From: Lepas anatifera
Taxonomy: Eukaryota > Arthropoda > Thecostraca > Lepadidae
Direction: 5' to 3'
Assembly (NCBI GenBank): GCA_034440635.1
Contig: JAOTON010000200.1
Span: 496,001 to 560,000 of the forward strand
Length of the DNA: 64,000 nucleotides
How positions within the stretch are numbered: the first letter of the stretch is position 1; every line of letters begins with the position of its first letter. Below the pieces are notes generated by a model. The model ran no database searches. It saw only the letters and a program-made list of their open reading frames with translations, and had not been told where the DNA came from. Of this stretch, positions 24,701 to 39,700 are shown one piece after another. Position numbers and translations under genes: made by a program.

Positions 24701-27700
24701 CGGTGCCTCTGTAGAGGATTCAGCCAGTTCACTACCGCAGTGTCTTTGTAGTTGGCTTCAGTCTAGACTAGTTGACTCTCAGCTTCAAAGTCCCTCCGCA
24801 TCAGGTACCCCTTAATATTTCGCGGTTTAAGGAGAAAGTGAACTATGATATATAAACCCTCGCCCCACCGGGAGGCCATCGATACCCCCTAAGGTTTCTC
24901 TGAATAACAGAAAAACAACGAGGCGCAGCTCCGCAGTCTATGGCTCTACCTCTCACCCCATCATTTTCCCACCATCTCTAAAAAAATTACCCCGAGTCAC
25001 ACAAGGTAAGATCGCCAGGCGAGGTCAACCAAGGTTACCTCAATTCAATTTTTGAGCTCTACCGTAGCTACATTTCTAAGCCGATTAATTCGAAACTGCC
25101 TACATTTCATGGCCCCTTCAGGGTCTAAGCAAATTATATCCGGGATTTTTAGATTCCGTGACCTGAGGTCAGGTCACGAGGTGAGCTCTCCTATTGAAAA
25201 AAACATGGGTAAAAACTGTAAAGTCACAAAAAATGCTTGCAAATGCTCAGAGTGCTAAAAAAAGCGTTCTTGAACACCCTTTCACGGATCCCAGGGGCGA
25301 TGTTTTCCCTTTGACCTATCTGAGGTCATCACAGGTCACCAGGGGTCAAAAACAGTATTTTGACGGTAACTTTTGACCTAATCAAGCTAGAGCGTTAAAT
25401 CAACCGTCATCGTGTATGTCTCGTCACTGGCTTTCATTTGCTGTACGGCAAGATCATTTTCTGATCTTTTGTTTACCTCTAGTCATATTAGGTCACAAGG
25501 TGACCTTTGGAGGTTAAACCACTGGCAGGAGGTCATTATGTTTCAGATACAGTAAACATTGCTTGGGTTCTGCTATCAAATGTTTTTACCAGATCTCAAT
25601 AGTTCTAATGACATGAGAACTATGCCCAGTTTCCTTAACCCTATTTCCAACGGGCTCCCGGCTACCCCTATTTCCAGCAGGGGGGGCAGTTTCTGCCCCC
25701 TCTAAGATCTCGAAATCTACCCGGCTGATTTTAAAGATTTAAACTTTAATGGATTCCTCTTGCGCTGAACTCCATTTTTTTAAAAGAAAATTTCAAAACT
25801 TTGAAAATTGAAGATATGGGGTTCAAAATATACAAAATGACCGCCTTTTTTATATTATCCGTATCTCTTGTTTCGTAGGCTTGATTTTCACGGAACCAGT
25901 ATGGATTGACAGGAAATTGCTTGGAAATGGTCATATCTATCATTTAGGTGAAATTAAAAAATTCAGGAGCGGTTCTAGGGCCAGAAATTGGGGAGTTATA
26001 TGAATTATTTTATTGTCTTCTTTTTTTGCAGAAATGCACACGCCAGGTACAATGTGATACTTCTGATGTCAAGAAAAGTGCTCAAATACCAAAAATATGT
26101 CAGAGGCGGATTCCGGGAGGCAAATAGTGGGGTAAGACACAAATTACCCCGCCTTTCGGGTATGGCTACTTTTCACATTACCCCGCCTTTATCCACCCCT
26201 GCCCAACCCGGGGAACACTCCTGGATCCGCCTATGGATGAGTTGTGTCCATTTGGTGTGAGCATTAAATGCATATCTACGATGCTTTGCCACATTCAATG
26301 CAGACACAACACTAAAATACGTTTGAAAGTTAGTGAGCCCTTAATTACGGTACCTGAGCACGCCTATGATATCCCATTATCATATAATTCACGGATGTTA
26401 TCAATACATCCTTATTTTTACCCCTCCCGTCCAATCCGTAGGCCGTTTATTCACTTTGGAATAGTTCGAATGGATAACATTAGACCCCTCATTTTGAGGT
26501 CCTGGAACTGCCTATGGCCAAAAATATACCAAAATACACATCAACGGTCATCCCAAATATCATTTGATGTTAGAACTAAATGCATAGTTACAATACTTCG
26601 TCCCATTCAATGCACTCACAACACTAAAATGAACTTGAGTACGTGTGAACCCCCTAATTACGGTACCTGAGCACGCCTATGGCTTCTTATCATCTTATAA
26701 TACCTAAATGGGATCAATGCATGGTTATGTTTACCCTTCTTGAACATTCTGTACGCAATCTATTTTCTTTGGAAGAGTTCGGATGGATAACATTGTAAGC
26801 CCCCCATTTTGAGCTTCTGAAACCGCCTATGGCCAAAAGTATATCAAGATATACATCAACTGTCAAATCTCAGTAATAGCATTTAAACATTACAACTGCT
26901 GCCAAAAATTTGTAACAGACAGCTTTGTTGTAAGACAAACGCAACGCAGACGACAGTGCTCGGCTTCCGGATAAAACCCCCAAATTAGCGAGTCATAGCT
27001 CCGCCTCTGGCTAATATATATTTTCCAAATTTTCAGGAAACACGTGCTACCTAGTTTTAGGAAAAGTGACAAAATTTCAAGAGCCTATCTCAAACTGTTT
27101 CGGAGATACCATGGAAGAGCCTGAGGGGTGGGCAGAATCTTCCCTGTTGGCAATAGGGTTAACCCTATTTCCGTCAGGCTCCCGGCTACCCCTATTTCCG
27201 GCAGGGGGGCAATATCGGCCCCCTAAGATCTCGTAATCTAACCGGCCGATTTTGAAAATTCAAAGTGCTATAGATTCCCCTGACGCTAAACTTTATTTTG
27301 AAAAAAGAAAATTTCAAAATTTTGATTTTTAAGGAGAAAGTCGTGCAAAATATACAATTTTTGTGTATTTTTAGATTTTCCATAACCCTTGTCTCTGTTG
27401 TACGATTTTCACAAAACTAGTTCAGATTTACAAATAATTGACCCAAAATTGTCATATACTCGAGTTACGCAAAAATTCGAAATTCAATGGCAGTTCCAGG
27501 ACCAGGACTATGAGGGGAAATATATACAACCTAAAAAGTTTTTGTTACGCGGATTAGAAGCCGTGATATACTGCTTGGCATCTTTGACACATAAATAAAT
27601 GAAAAAAGTGAAAAACTCATCAGGGGCGGATGCAGTAAGGTAAAACAGTGGGGTAAAATACATCCCAACAATATGCGAGTGGTATGCATGAGTATATTAG

Positions 27701-30700
27701 TCCCTCGACTAGTTGAAATTTATTTCTGATAATTTTTACCCTCCCATGGCAGCTCTGGGAAAGGGGGTGACATAGGCGGATCAAGGACTCTCGTCGTGGG
27801 GGGCGGGTGGGGGTGATTGGAAACACATTTTTAATATACAACGATATTGAGTCGCGGCGGTGATACTGGCTGGGAATATGCATTTTGAAAATGTGTAGTG
27901 ACTGGACACGCCTCTGGTAATCTGGAATTTGGTTATAACTATTTTGAATTTTCATATACCCAATTGTATTCGCCCTGGCACGGCTGTAAGCAGTCTTCTC
28001 ACTTACTAACGTTTAGTCCTTCTTGATAACATTACCCCCATTTTGAACTGCTGTAACCGCCCTGATGAATACAAATAGTGACAATTGTGAATGCACTATC
28101 ATCTCACATAAAAAATGATATAATAAAACCATATAACTGGTATCAGGATCAGCAGAGACGGCTTCCTTTTACAAAGAACCCATCGCATACGATAATACTT
28201 GGTTTGTGGATAGAACCTCCCCAAAAACCCAGCCATAGCTCCGCCCCTGGTAAATATATAATATTGACAATTTCAGAAAACCTGCCTGTACTGGTTTTAG
28301 GAAAAGTCAGGAAGTTTCAAAGTTCTATCGCAAGCCGTTTCGGAGATATTCTTGAAAAACCTTAGGGGGCAATATTAGCCCCCTGCCGGAAATAGGGTTA
28401 AGCATTGCATATTCTAGTGGAAATAGCATATCTTGACCTAAATTGACCTCTGGAGTCCAAACCATTCACATTAGCGCTTAAACATGCAAATTAGAATCTT
28501 ACTGAATTCACACGAGCATTCTTATGCACTTTGCAGATTTGCGCTAACCCCCATATTGTCGGGAGTTAGAGGGGGCCATCGATGGCCCCGGTGTGGGGCG
28601 AAGGAGGCGCCGGACCCTGGTTGGGCGCGGGCTAACTCGTTTTTGATATGTTTAAAAGCTAAACTAAATTAAGCAAAGTGCTCCCATCTGTTTTTCCAAG
28701 GCAACCGGAAAATATTTCACTGCCGGAAAACTCTGCTTGGTCACGTATGATACATTTCATGAGTGCGTCGGTTGGTGAACGAATTTTGCAAATCGATGAG
28801 TAATGTGTTGGCTTATAGGCTTGCAAAGTCAAACACATATTTTCACACCATCGCAATCGCGCAGTCGCGCCAGTTTACCTGTACTGAAGACGTCATACAT
28901 TGTGATGTCATAGCGTCATATAATCAGGTTATATGTCAAGGCCAACCCACATAAAGGTCAATGTCAAAGTCAAAGGTCGCAGATCAAGGTCATTGAACCT
29001 AGTATTCTGATCAGATGGCATTATTCCGAATAACGTATGCTATGCAATGACTTCATAGTTAAGTCTACTCCAGGTCAAGTTCACAGATCAAGGTCAAAGG
29101 TCTTTTTCAAGATCAAACCTTAATTTCCCGCCCAAAGGCTGCTATAGTGCCAGTTATATTGTACATTATTAGGAATATGGCGTATTGCTGTGTCATAAGG
29201 ATATGACGCCCCTGCAATATTGATTCCAACCCTTCTCGGATACGAGTACTGAGGCCCCCACGATAGGATTTTGCACCCATCTGGTATACTTTATTGTTTA
29301 AAAGCGGCGGACTTTGGCCTGTACTGCAACCGATCACCTCCCCCCACCCGCGATCGGTAATCCTGGATCTGCCTATGCCAGTGAACCTTCTCAAGCTGAA
29401 GAAGTAAGATTCGTACCCATGTATCTAGAAATGCGTTGCTGAAATGCGAGCCGAATCACGCTCTTGAGAGTGCCCGAAGCTACTCGAGCGAACCAGGATA
29501 TGCACTCTCTCCACAGGAACTGTGCTATAATTCATTGTTCGACAAAGCTGACGTCTGCCGAGTTTCGCTATAGAATCAGCTCGGAAAGTTGAGGTTCTGC
29601 CTGTTTCCTCACTCGTTTACTGTACTGTGCAAAGTGCTCCCACTGCCTTTGCATGTGCCAGCTAGAAGGATTAGTGTTCCTGAGTTGTTGGATTAGTATG
29701 ATTGCACGTGGCCTCCTCAGACCGTTTGAGTATTCATGAGTGAAGTTGAGAGCAAATCAGCTGAAGGCGTCATTCTGTTAACGTTCAGAGATCGGTTTTC
29801 GGTCAGAAATATCGTTACCCACTCGCACTCAAATACTCTTAATGGGACTGAGGGGTGCTGGGTACAAATCGAGATCCGAGTTTAAGCACGAACAGTTGTA
29901 GTTAGTATCATAGAAACTGAAATTTAGTTTCTATCTCTCCCATTGACAAGCTGACTTTTTTCTTAACACGCACAGTGGGGGTCCTAAACTGGCCCTCACC
30001 TATTTTTCCAAAATGGCCAGAGAAACGCTCGCCGCCAGAAAACCCTACATGACAACCTTTGAGAGAATTTACGAGCGTGTCAATTGGTGAAGAAAATTTG
30101 AAAATTGGTCTATAATTATTTTGCTTATAAGCTTTCAAATCAAACCTATATTGTGAGAGTATCGCAAGGGCGTGGTCGCACCAGTTCACCTGAACTGTAG
30201 ACCGACTGGTGACATCGTAACGCCATATAAACAGGTTATATTTTAAGGTCAACTCACATGAAAGTCAGGATCAAAGGTTACAGGTCAAGATCATTGACCC
30301 CAGTATTTTGCTAATGTTTGTCTCTTGTGGAAACACCCTAGTGAGACAACGGGTGCTGAACCACAACACAGACATTTTCATTGTCCGTCATACGGTGACG
30401 TTTTGTGTATATTATTTTTGATGATGATGTGACGAGAGAGACTGGAATGTGAGCATGAATGAGTATATATCCTCTGTTGCCCCGTCGGGGTGAACCCTGT
30501 AGTTCACCAGCCTTAAAATGCAAAGAAAATAATACATTATTTCCTCGTCTAGTTGTCACTATTCCTCGGTCTAGTATTCCGGTCAGATGTCAAATTATTC
30601 AGTATGACGTATCTTCTGCTATGACTTCACGGTTAAGGCTACTCAAGGTCAAGGACAAGGTCACAGGTCAATTTTAAAGGTCTTTTTCAAGGTCAAACCC

Positions 30701-33700
30701 TCAATTTACGCCCAAATGCTGTTATCGTATCAGTTATATTGTACATTATTGGGAATATGTAATATTGTTACGTTATAGGTCATCGACTTTGAATGGCCTT
30801 GAATCTAAAATATTCAGAAAACCTTTTCGGGGAGCTTCCCTCTATGACCTTAATTCATTTTTGGTGTATTCCTGTTTTTTCCGCATAATCACGGCAGTTT
30901 CCAATAGGTCTCCAGCACAACAGCTGCCGCTCGTCCAAAATTTTCCTTCTATATCGGTGACCCCTTTGAGGCCATTTGGGGTAAATGAACGTATTTTTAT
31001 CATAGCATTGGTGATATATTGAATTGATAGTAGTGTTGACTTTGGGAGTGAGTAGCACTGGGTCTGATAAAAAGACAAAATAATTGGGAGTTTTCGGGAA
31101 GGTGAGCATCTGTTACATGCGAACAACTGCCAATGTAATAATTTCCCGGAGGGAATATAGATAAGAGAGAATAAAGGAAAAATACAGTCCTATATATTTT
31201 CCTCTCTTTTCTTTTCTCTATATTCCCTTCAGGGAATTAATATCTTGACAGGTCTTCACAATGTGGTTTTAGGAATGTGGTAATGTTGTGATATAGGAAA
31301 AATTGATTCCCTATAAGCTATAGAACTGAAAACATACCATAAAAGTTTGGAACGTAAATTTCAGAGTGTGTTTCAAACATTTTCAATTCAATCCATCATG
31401 CCAGATTTTTTCAATGTTTTGTCTGTCCAATGTTTTGTCCTTTTGTCGGTGACCATTTTGAGGCCATTTGGGTTAATCAGTTGCAGTGCACACTGGTTCT
31501 ATCTCTTCATCTTTTTGCCTTGAAGTTGGTATGGGTCTGGCTTTGATTCTCCGTAGTGCAAGAATATGCATAATGCTAGAATCCTAGATTAATTGCTAGA
31601 ATTGTGCACAGATAGGATGAACTCTTCAAAAATGTAACCAGATATATCATTGAGAGACGCAAAATAAAAATAATTTGGTTGCAAAAGCAGTCGCACAGGC
31701 CAGAGTTCAGTAACCACTCACTACCTTGCTCTAAAAAGCTATATCGGTAGCAGGTTTTCTATTTATCGAGTATTTATCGACTTATGAACGACAATTTCCT
31801 GATGTCTCTTTTGCAGTTTAGTAAGGCCAAGAACAACTTATTTCCTTCTCTAAACAGGTGCCTGTTACGTCACAGTGTCTTTGGGTGCTTTACCCAGAGG
31901 CCAGAACATTTATTCATTCTCCCCAATCTGTAGCATCATCGGCAAAACCAAACGTCATAAGAAAAAATGTATTCGACGGACACAGAACACTAACATCACG
32001 TATGGAAGTCGAGACTAAAACACAATGACGAGCTAGCCCCAACGTGACTTGCGACGCTCTGCTTGGTTTGTGATTGATATGAATGAGCGCCGCCAAGCGT
32101 AGCTTATACTACATAAACATGCAGCGATCCCGTTCTTTTACAGGCGTGCGGTACACAGCAGTCGTGTTCGCCGCCAACCAGAAAGGAGCAGGCCCCAAGG
32201 TGTCTATTGTCGTCAACACCCAGCACGCGGCGGAACAGCGTACCGGCAAGTCAACGCAAGGTGAGCGCCGCCGCGGCTGCAAGAAAAATCAAACAGATTT
32301 TCATTCATTTTTGTTAGTTACTAGATGTTTTATAAGTACTAGATTTGTTTTGTTTTAATTGATCAAATTTAGGCGACAAACTTATCAGTTTTGCCATCAA
32401 AATTAGACCATTCATTGGAGATTCACTGCCGATATGGTTCCCATCTGCGTATTAATGAAGGGAGTGTTGTAAGCAGGTCAGATCTCACGTGCTGGCTTTG
32501 GTGGGTGGAACTTGAAATAATGTCTGGTTTCGATATACTCTGGGAAGAGAGTGCCGCAACGGAGTGTGCAAACGGAAAATATTAGACAGATTTCGACGTG
32601 TGATGATTGCTGATGCAAATTATAATGAATTATAATAGCCTTTTCGAGGATAAAAATGTCAGCCCAAAGTGACGCAACATGAGTGAATAGTTCAAAGAAA
32701 CCGTGTTCATACGGCATATTGCACCGAACCAAATACAACTTCTCCGGAATGCGGCAAGCATTTGGGCAGGCACTGGTGGATCCAGGGGTATGATAAATCG
32801 GGCAATTTGCCCCCAAAACCACCGGGCTCGATTTTCTTTGACAATATTTGTCACGGTTTTAGGCTCCGTTTATGTCCCCCCAACCGTCGGTCTAAATCCG
32901 ACCATTGGCGCAGATGTTGTGGCCATTTCACTCTCTTATAGCTTAACCCATTGAGCAATTGACCATTATTGCCTGTCGTCTCTGAATAGCCCATAGAACC
33001 ATTTTCACGTGCTGAACCATGTCATCAGTGTGGGTCTGAAATGCCGAGTCCGTGTCAGACAATCCGGATAAATGAGCAGTTTCAGTGCGTTCCATTAACA
33101 CGTGCAGTGGAGAGGGGTGGGTCCTAAAGTGCCCACTCACCTATTTTTCCAAGATGACCGGGGAACAGTTTGCCGCCGGAAAACGCTACTCGGCCAAATT
33201 TGAGAGGATACATGAGCGCGTTGATTGATGAAAGAATTTGGAAAATCGGTCGATACTTTTTTGGCTTGTAGGCTTTCAAATTCAAATCTATATTTTGAGA
33301 CCGTAGCAATGACGCAGTCGTGCCAGTTTGACTGCACTGTAGACCCAAAATTGTGTGGGCCCTTCCTTCTGTAAACGTAGTCCTCTTTTGGTGTATTCCT
33401 GGCTTTTTCACATCATCGCGGCATTTTCCCCATAAGTCTCCAGCACGGCCCACATTTGACCTTTGCGACCTCATTTGACCTTCAAGGTATTGACCTAGGT
33501 CAATTAAACTTTGACAAAAGGTACATACACCACCATCGCCTCCACACACTCCCTGAAGGGATATTTTCTAACCCTCTTGTTTTCTGAGATCTCAGAGGGG
33601 GGACACTTTAGAACCCCCTCCACTGCGCGTTGACGCCAGTCCCCTCTCCACTGCGTGTGTTAACGCACCAACACCCCTGGAACGGTGTATCGAGTCAGGT

Positions 33701-36700
33701 AACCTGACGCTGGGTTCGTTTGTGCTACTCGGTCCCAGTTCTCCCTGAGCGAATCAATATTTTTGGGCAAGCCCGTATCGTACCCCCTACAATGAAATTA
33801 TTCCATGCTGCTCTCTCACAATGTTTGCAATACAGTTCAGATTGTTAATTAGACATAATTTTCAGATTCTAAAACAAAATTGTTTCATTCAAAACCTATG
33901 TTTTTGTTAACAAAATTTTGGTAATTTTGTTGCTCTCTCCATCTACCAAGATCCACAGTGTGGTTCTGTGGCAGCTGCACCAATTGCACACTTGTTTCAC
34001 TAACTTTGGTTTATCATAGCTGGGTGATTTCCCCTTGATACGATTCTGATGTAAGTTATTGAGATGTTCAAACAAAAATGTGTTTAAAGCCTCAATTGTC
34101 TTTTGACCTCATGTGACCAACTTGTGATAGCACACGCTGGATACTGCCAGTGGCGGATCTAGCCGGTCGGTTTGGGAGGGGCAAACCAAAGTCGAAAAAA
34201 CGTCACGCAGTGCAAAATAGCGCTCCAATATGACTTCCCATTAGACTTTTGGGTATGTGAGGCGGCAAGCAAAATACAAAAACGTCACTGGGTGAAAAAA
34301 TGGGCTCAAGATACTTTTTCCTCTCCAAGGCCCCAAATTTCTACTGAACTTAACTGGTTCTGTTTGAAGTTGAGAGTTGAAGCACCAAAATATTGTTTTC
34401 AAACTAAAAGGAGTCGGGGAAAAAGGAGGTCGATCGCTTGGGGGCAAAAACATAATTTTGCCCGAACTTTTCCGTTTGGGGGCAATGTTTTGCCCTGGAA
34501 CTGGATACTGGCATAGTACTACTGAAGTCCGTTCCCTGAATTTACCCCTGACACATGAGTATGTGTCCGGGGCAGATAACAACTCCAAGCGTGATTTGAG
34601 TACGGTCTAAATGTTATACATTTTCCTGGATTTTTGATGGTCTTTTTCCCATACTTTTTCCTGGTCACGGCACCGCCAACCCTGATATTGTATCTGAACT
34701 GATTCCAGCACAAATGGACGATATTAAGTGCAGGACTGCATCAGCTATATAAAATATATGCAGGCCAGTTGATGGTGATAGATATGGGAGTAAATGTTCG
34801 GGGCTGTGTGAGCTTGTAATACCGGGTAAAAAACCTTACTCATGTAAAAGTATTTTGGTGAAGTTTAGCATCAATGTTGAAAACCGTCGTTGTCTTTAAA
34901 TAAGTTTTCACTTTGTATCTTATACTCGTGAAGATTTATAAAACTGTAATTAGAGTTAATTTGGTACGCTTAACACATCAAATTACATCACCCGATCCCC
35001 TTAGTCCAGAGAAAGTCCCGGCACGTACCCAGTTGCTCCAGACAAACCCACGGCTGTGACTAGCATCAAGTTCCAGACGCCGGACGCTGAGACCAAGACT
35101 AGAGCTTTCAATCTGATACGTCACTGTTAACACCCGCACTGGAGAGTGGTCTGGCACAGACGTACACTGGGGGGCACTGGTAGTTCTCCCTTGAAATCTC
35201 GGAAACTAAGAGGGTTAGAAAAACGCCGGTTAAGGGGCGGGTGGGGGCTATGAAAAGCTACACTATTTTAAATTTTAATTGACCTCCTAGGTTGATGTCT
35301 TTTAGATCAAACGAGGTCATAAAGGCCAAATCTTGGGGATGAGGTGGCTTAGTGGATAGTACCCTTGTCTTCTAGCCACCGGTCGGGTTTGTCCCGGCGG
35401 AGCCTCTGAATAAGTCGATCTGATCCCCAAATCCTTCCAACAGGGTGAGAGTTGGCGGCGCCGTTGCCCTGGCAGTTGGTGCGTGTTAAACCCCAATTTT
35501 TATTAAGGCCAAATCTTGGCCGTGCTGAGGAGCCATCGGGAAAATGCCGTGTCCGGAATGTACTGAAAACGGACTAAGGTCATAGCAAGAAGATCCAAAA
35601 AGTTTCATGAAATTTTGGGGTAAATTTCATTCAAATTTCACCCGATTTCCCATTTGACCTATAACATCACAATATACACATCGTCTATAAATAAACTATG
35701 ACTAGCACCGTAGCAACCGTTGGGTGGACAATGAGGATTGACCTTGACCCATAAATTTTGACCTTGACCTTTGACCCTGAGCTTTACTTTAAGTTATCAT
35801 AACCGTGACGTCTAAGCATAATATACTTCAAACTGTGTATCGCCATTTGACCGGAAGTACTGGGGCAGATGATCTTGAGAATGCTGGTTTGGCCCTGAAT
35901 GCCAATCGTGCACCATTAAATTCTCTCGAATGTAGCTAAGTAACGTTTTTCGACTGCGAACGGTTCTCCGGCCACCTAGGAAAAATAGGCGAGGGGACCA
36001 CCGAGGCCCCCCGCTCCAGAGCACGTGTTAACGTTTTGCATGTCGAGGCATTCAGTATCGGCTTCCAGACCGCAGGAATTGAGCAGAAATATCTGACTGT
36101 CTATATCTGACTAGCATTGAGTGATATCGGCTGGACTCTCAATTCTACAGACCAGTTTAAGCACAGCCGTCTGCAAAAATGACATAAATTAGCATTATTT
36201 AGAACGTCAATTGGCGCAGCAGTGCATACCGTAACGGTCAACACAGGCAGACCCTGAACAACTGACCTGGACATAGCTGCATTCATGTTGTGATACATTA
36301 GCTCTGGAGCGCTGCTGTCACAGTTTTGTCCCTGGCGTTGCTGTGGGTCAGAGGCCGCTGTATTTGCACAAACGGGTAATGACTTTTACGGGCCTGACCG
36401 CTTGTTTGCGCGTGTACAGACTGGTGGACGTGTGTAGACCAGTCGCCGCATGCCCCACGGTCTATTCGGAACCTGAATAGCTACCTGGAGGAACACTGCT
36501 TCACTGCTTATAATGGGGACGAGGGCTCCGTTCTTGTTCGGGAGGAGGAAACATTGTCACTGTGCTGTGAACCCTTCTCTTCCTTCCGTTTTACTTCTCA
36601 CGGCAACTCTCATAGAAGGGAGTCCCTATATTTTCTCTAATTGCCAAACACGGTTTGTGTGCTCTTGCTTAGAAACCTCGTTGTGTTATGGAATGTGTGT

Positions 36701-39700
36701 TATATGGAATTATGTGTCACATGTACACATCTCCATAACTATGATAGCAACTGCTACGCTATGGTGTGCCAGCAGGTAAAATACAGGTAGCATAGTTTTG
36801 CCCACAATGAGCCTTTTACTTTCTCATGTATCCCATCCCCAACAGCCGACGTGTCCAGTGAAGTGACGATGGATGGCGAATCCAAATCCATGCATCCATC
36901 TTGTTGAAATCCGTAATTGCTTTTGAACTATTTGTGACCTCAGAGGAGCCTTCTTCCGGGGTCCTCACCAGATAAGCTGGGACACAGAAACGCTTATTGG
37001 GTAATTGGATGAGAGCCCACGTTGTGTTCCCGACTGGAAAGCAAGCGCGCTAACCACTCTGTATTACCTTACATAAGGCCGGCCCATATAAGGAATTCCG
37101 TCCTCAGGGTGACGTCACACAGCGATATAACAGCTATATAGTTGCAGGAACTAGGGTGTAGCCTCCAGGAAGGCTGCATATCTTCTTTAGACGCACATAT
37201 TTTTAATTAATTGGAATTAAACAATTTTTTAAGGACGTATTTTGGAATTAAATCAACGGTAACGTTATGATGAAATGAATATTAAATCCCTCTGAGGCAT
37301 ACTGTACCCGGTTGAAAATGTTAAAAGCTGATCAATTTTAACATGGGGCACCGGATAAAGGGCAATTTCATCGCCAGCGTGACGTCATAGTAATTGCGGC
37401 TCTAAGTTGGTTGTTGGGGACTTCTACCAACTGACCTATCTCGATCTTCCATTAATGTGTCATCTACCTGACTTAAGCTTGAACTCCTAGAAAATGACCA
37501 ACTCCTATACATAGAGAAGCGCAGTGCCAATACAGGCTCTGCTCGAGCAGCTACGGGATACGATGGCGCACACATAGTCTATACATAAGATGGCGCATTG
37601 ACTATCCATATATCCATAGTGCAAAGTTGGAAATCCAGACTTGATAGGGTTGCAAAAGTGTGAACGCTCAAGAAAATAACATTTGAGACAAGACGATAGA
37701 AAGCATAAAACAGTCACACAGAACCAGGATCCTGACCTAAACTCCATCATATATATATATTTTTTTTTATATATATATATATCCATCGGATACAAAGTGT
37801 AGCTATTGAAAATCTTTTCGTCACAAAAAAACCTCAAAATATCCCAGACCGTTACACCTCGCTACAATTGCGCAACAGCAGACATACCGCTGTTTTCCCA
37901 ACGTGTCGGAGGATGCCGTTGACGCTTAGCCCGGATACATGGGCAGCTTCAGTACCAAAGCCCTTGGTACGTACCATTCCGCCCAGACGAAGTATGACGC
38001 GGCCCAGACAATGAGCGCCGACGAAGTTACTTCGACAAGATGACGGGCTCTGTCAGATGACGGCTCGACGAATTGACCGCTCGAAGTACGCGCTCATACG
38101 CGCCGAAGTATGACGCGCTACAAGGCTCGACAATACGGCTCGTCGTGCGGAGTATGACGCGGCTCAGACGAATGTGGCGGCGAGGAACATGCATCGTTGT
38201 AAGAAGCAAATTCATTGTATTTAAATTCAAAATTCGCATGAGCTCATCAAACTAATTTGGCCGTTTTTTGAACAAAAATGTTTGGAATGGAAGTGCTGAC
38301 ACCCAATGAAAATATTTTGGTTCGATTCAAATCTTTATCCAATGGTATGGACCACTCTCATCGTCCTCCTTCTAGAAATGGACCAGAGCCGAGCGGCAAA
38401 ACCGTACCAGACACCCGGATACATGAGTCGATTGGGCCTTTCTCGCGGTCGGTACCGTACCGGGGCTGCTCATGTATCCATGGCAACTGACTCGCCCGTA
38501 ATTCTCAGGCTCGATCGCCGAGCGGCGGCCGCGGGTGGACTGGACCCCGCTGGTGGGGGTGGTCGCGGGCGCGGCGTTCGCGGTCTTCGCCTGCGTGCTG
38601 GCCGTGGTGCTCCTGGTACGGCGGCGGGCCCCCGGCCGCCCAAGTCACCCGACAAGGATGCTGCCGCGCTGCCAGACGCCGAGGACAACAACCCAGACGT
38701 GGTGCCCTCGCTGTCGGGTGAGAACCCTCTGTCGTCGTTCTTGCGTGAGAAACCCCTCTAACATTGTACTTGCGAGAGGCTCTTCTGTTATCTATGTTGA
38801 CTGAGACTCTCGCCTGATACAATTTCCTTTATTACAGGACAGCTGTTTAATAATGTCGGTCTGACTTTGTCGGTTCGTTTTGAATTGGGGGTGGGAGACC
38901 CTATGGTTTCATGCTTTTAGAGGGAAATTTCTAGACAGAAGAATATTGGCTCATTCCTATAACACATTTAATATTTATATCACATTAATTCTTATATTTA
39001 TATTTTATTTTTTCATGCGTCAAGTGAAAGGGTCATCACATAAAACCTATATTTTTTGCCTTTTTCAGAATAAGACGATCTATCACCTGCTGAACTCGTT
39101 TCTAAAAAATTTTGAATTCTTATGAAGACATATCATGTGTCTTTGCACATCCCATCACGCCTATTAGAATCAAAGTTTTTTATATACACCACGACATATT
39201 TCAATTTTGAATCTGTGCTGTGGTGTATTTAATTGTTTTTGACCGTGTCTGAGTGATTAATTTACTTAACTTTAATTAACAGCGAACTATAAAACACACT
39301 AATGTATTTTGAAATCCATCCAAGATATTTCTAAAAGGAAACGCTATCAGAGCAAGAAACTTTACGGACAGCGGGATCAGCTTGAAGTGCATTATGGCAA
39401 AGATAACGAATATGACGATGACCTGATGACGCATGGGTCTAATGTGAAGAGTGAACTGTCCTTTTGATGTAAATAGTTCGTTAATTGTTTGGGCTGCCGG
39501 GCACACAAGCCCCTAAGGTTATGTAGCGTCCATGTCTCGTGTATTAACCATCTAATGATTTGGTAATACGTCAGGTCTGAATTCTTCATGATGTTGAGCA
39601 GCTAACTGAATACCTGACTTTCATTTTCTCTCCTTTTTAGATGGCTGCTCGCACGACGATGCGTCGGAGGCGAGGCGACTGACGGTGGTGCGGGACGACT

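Larger units (their letters stand above)
36032..38508. other. Side intron before the transmembrane exon
   Basis: Contains the tRNA-like fragment at 37005, a short AT repeat and the CpG-rich repeat at 37985. No other exon recognised. Confidence 0.55.
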
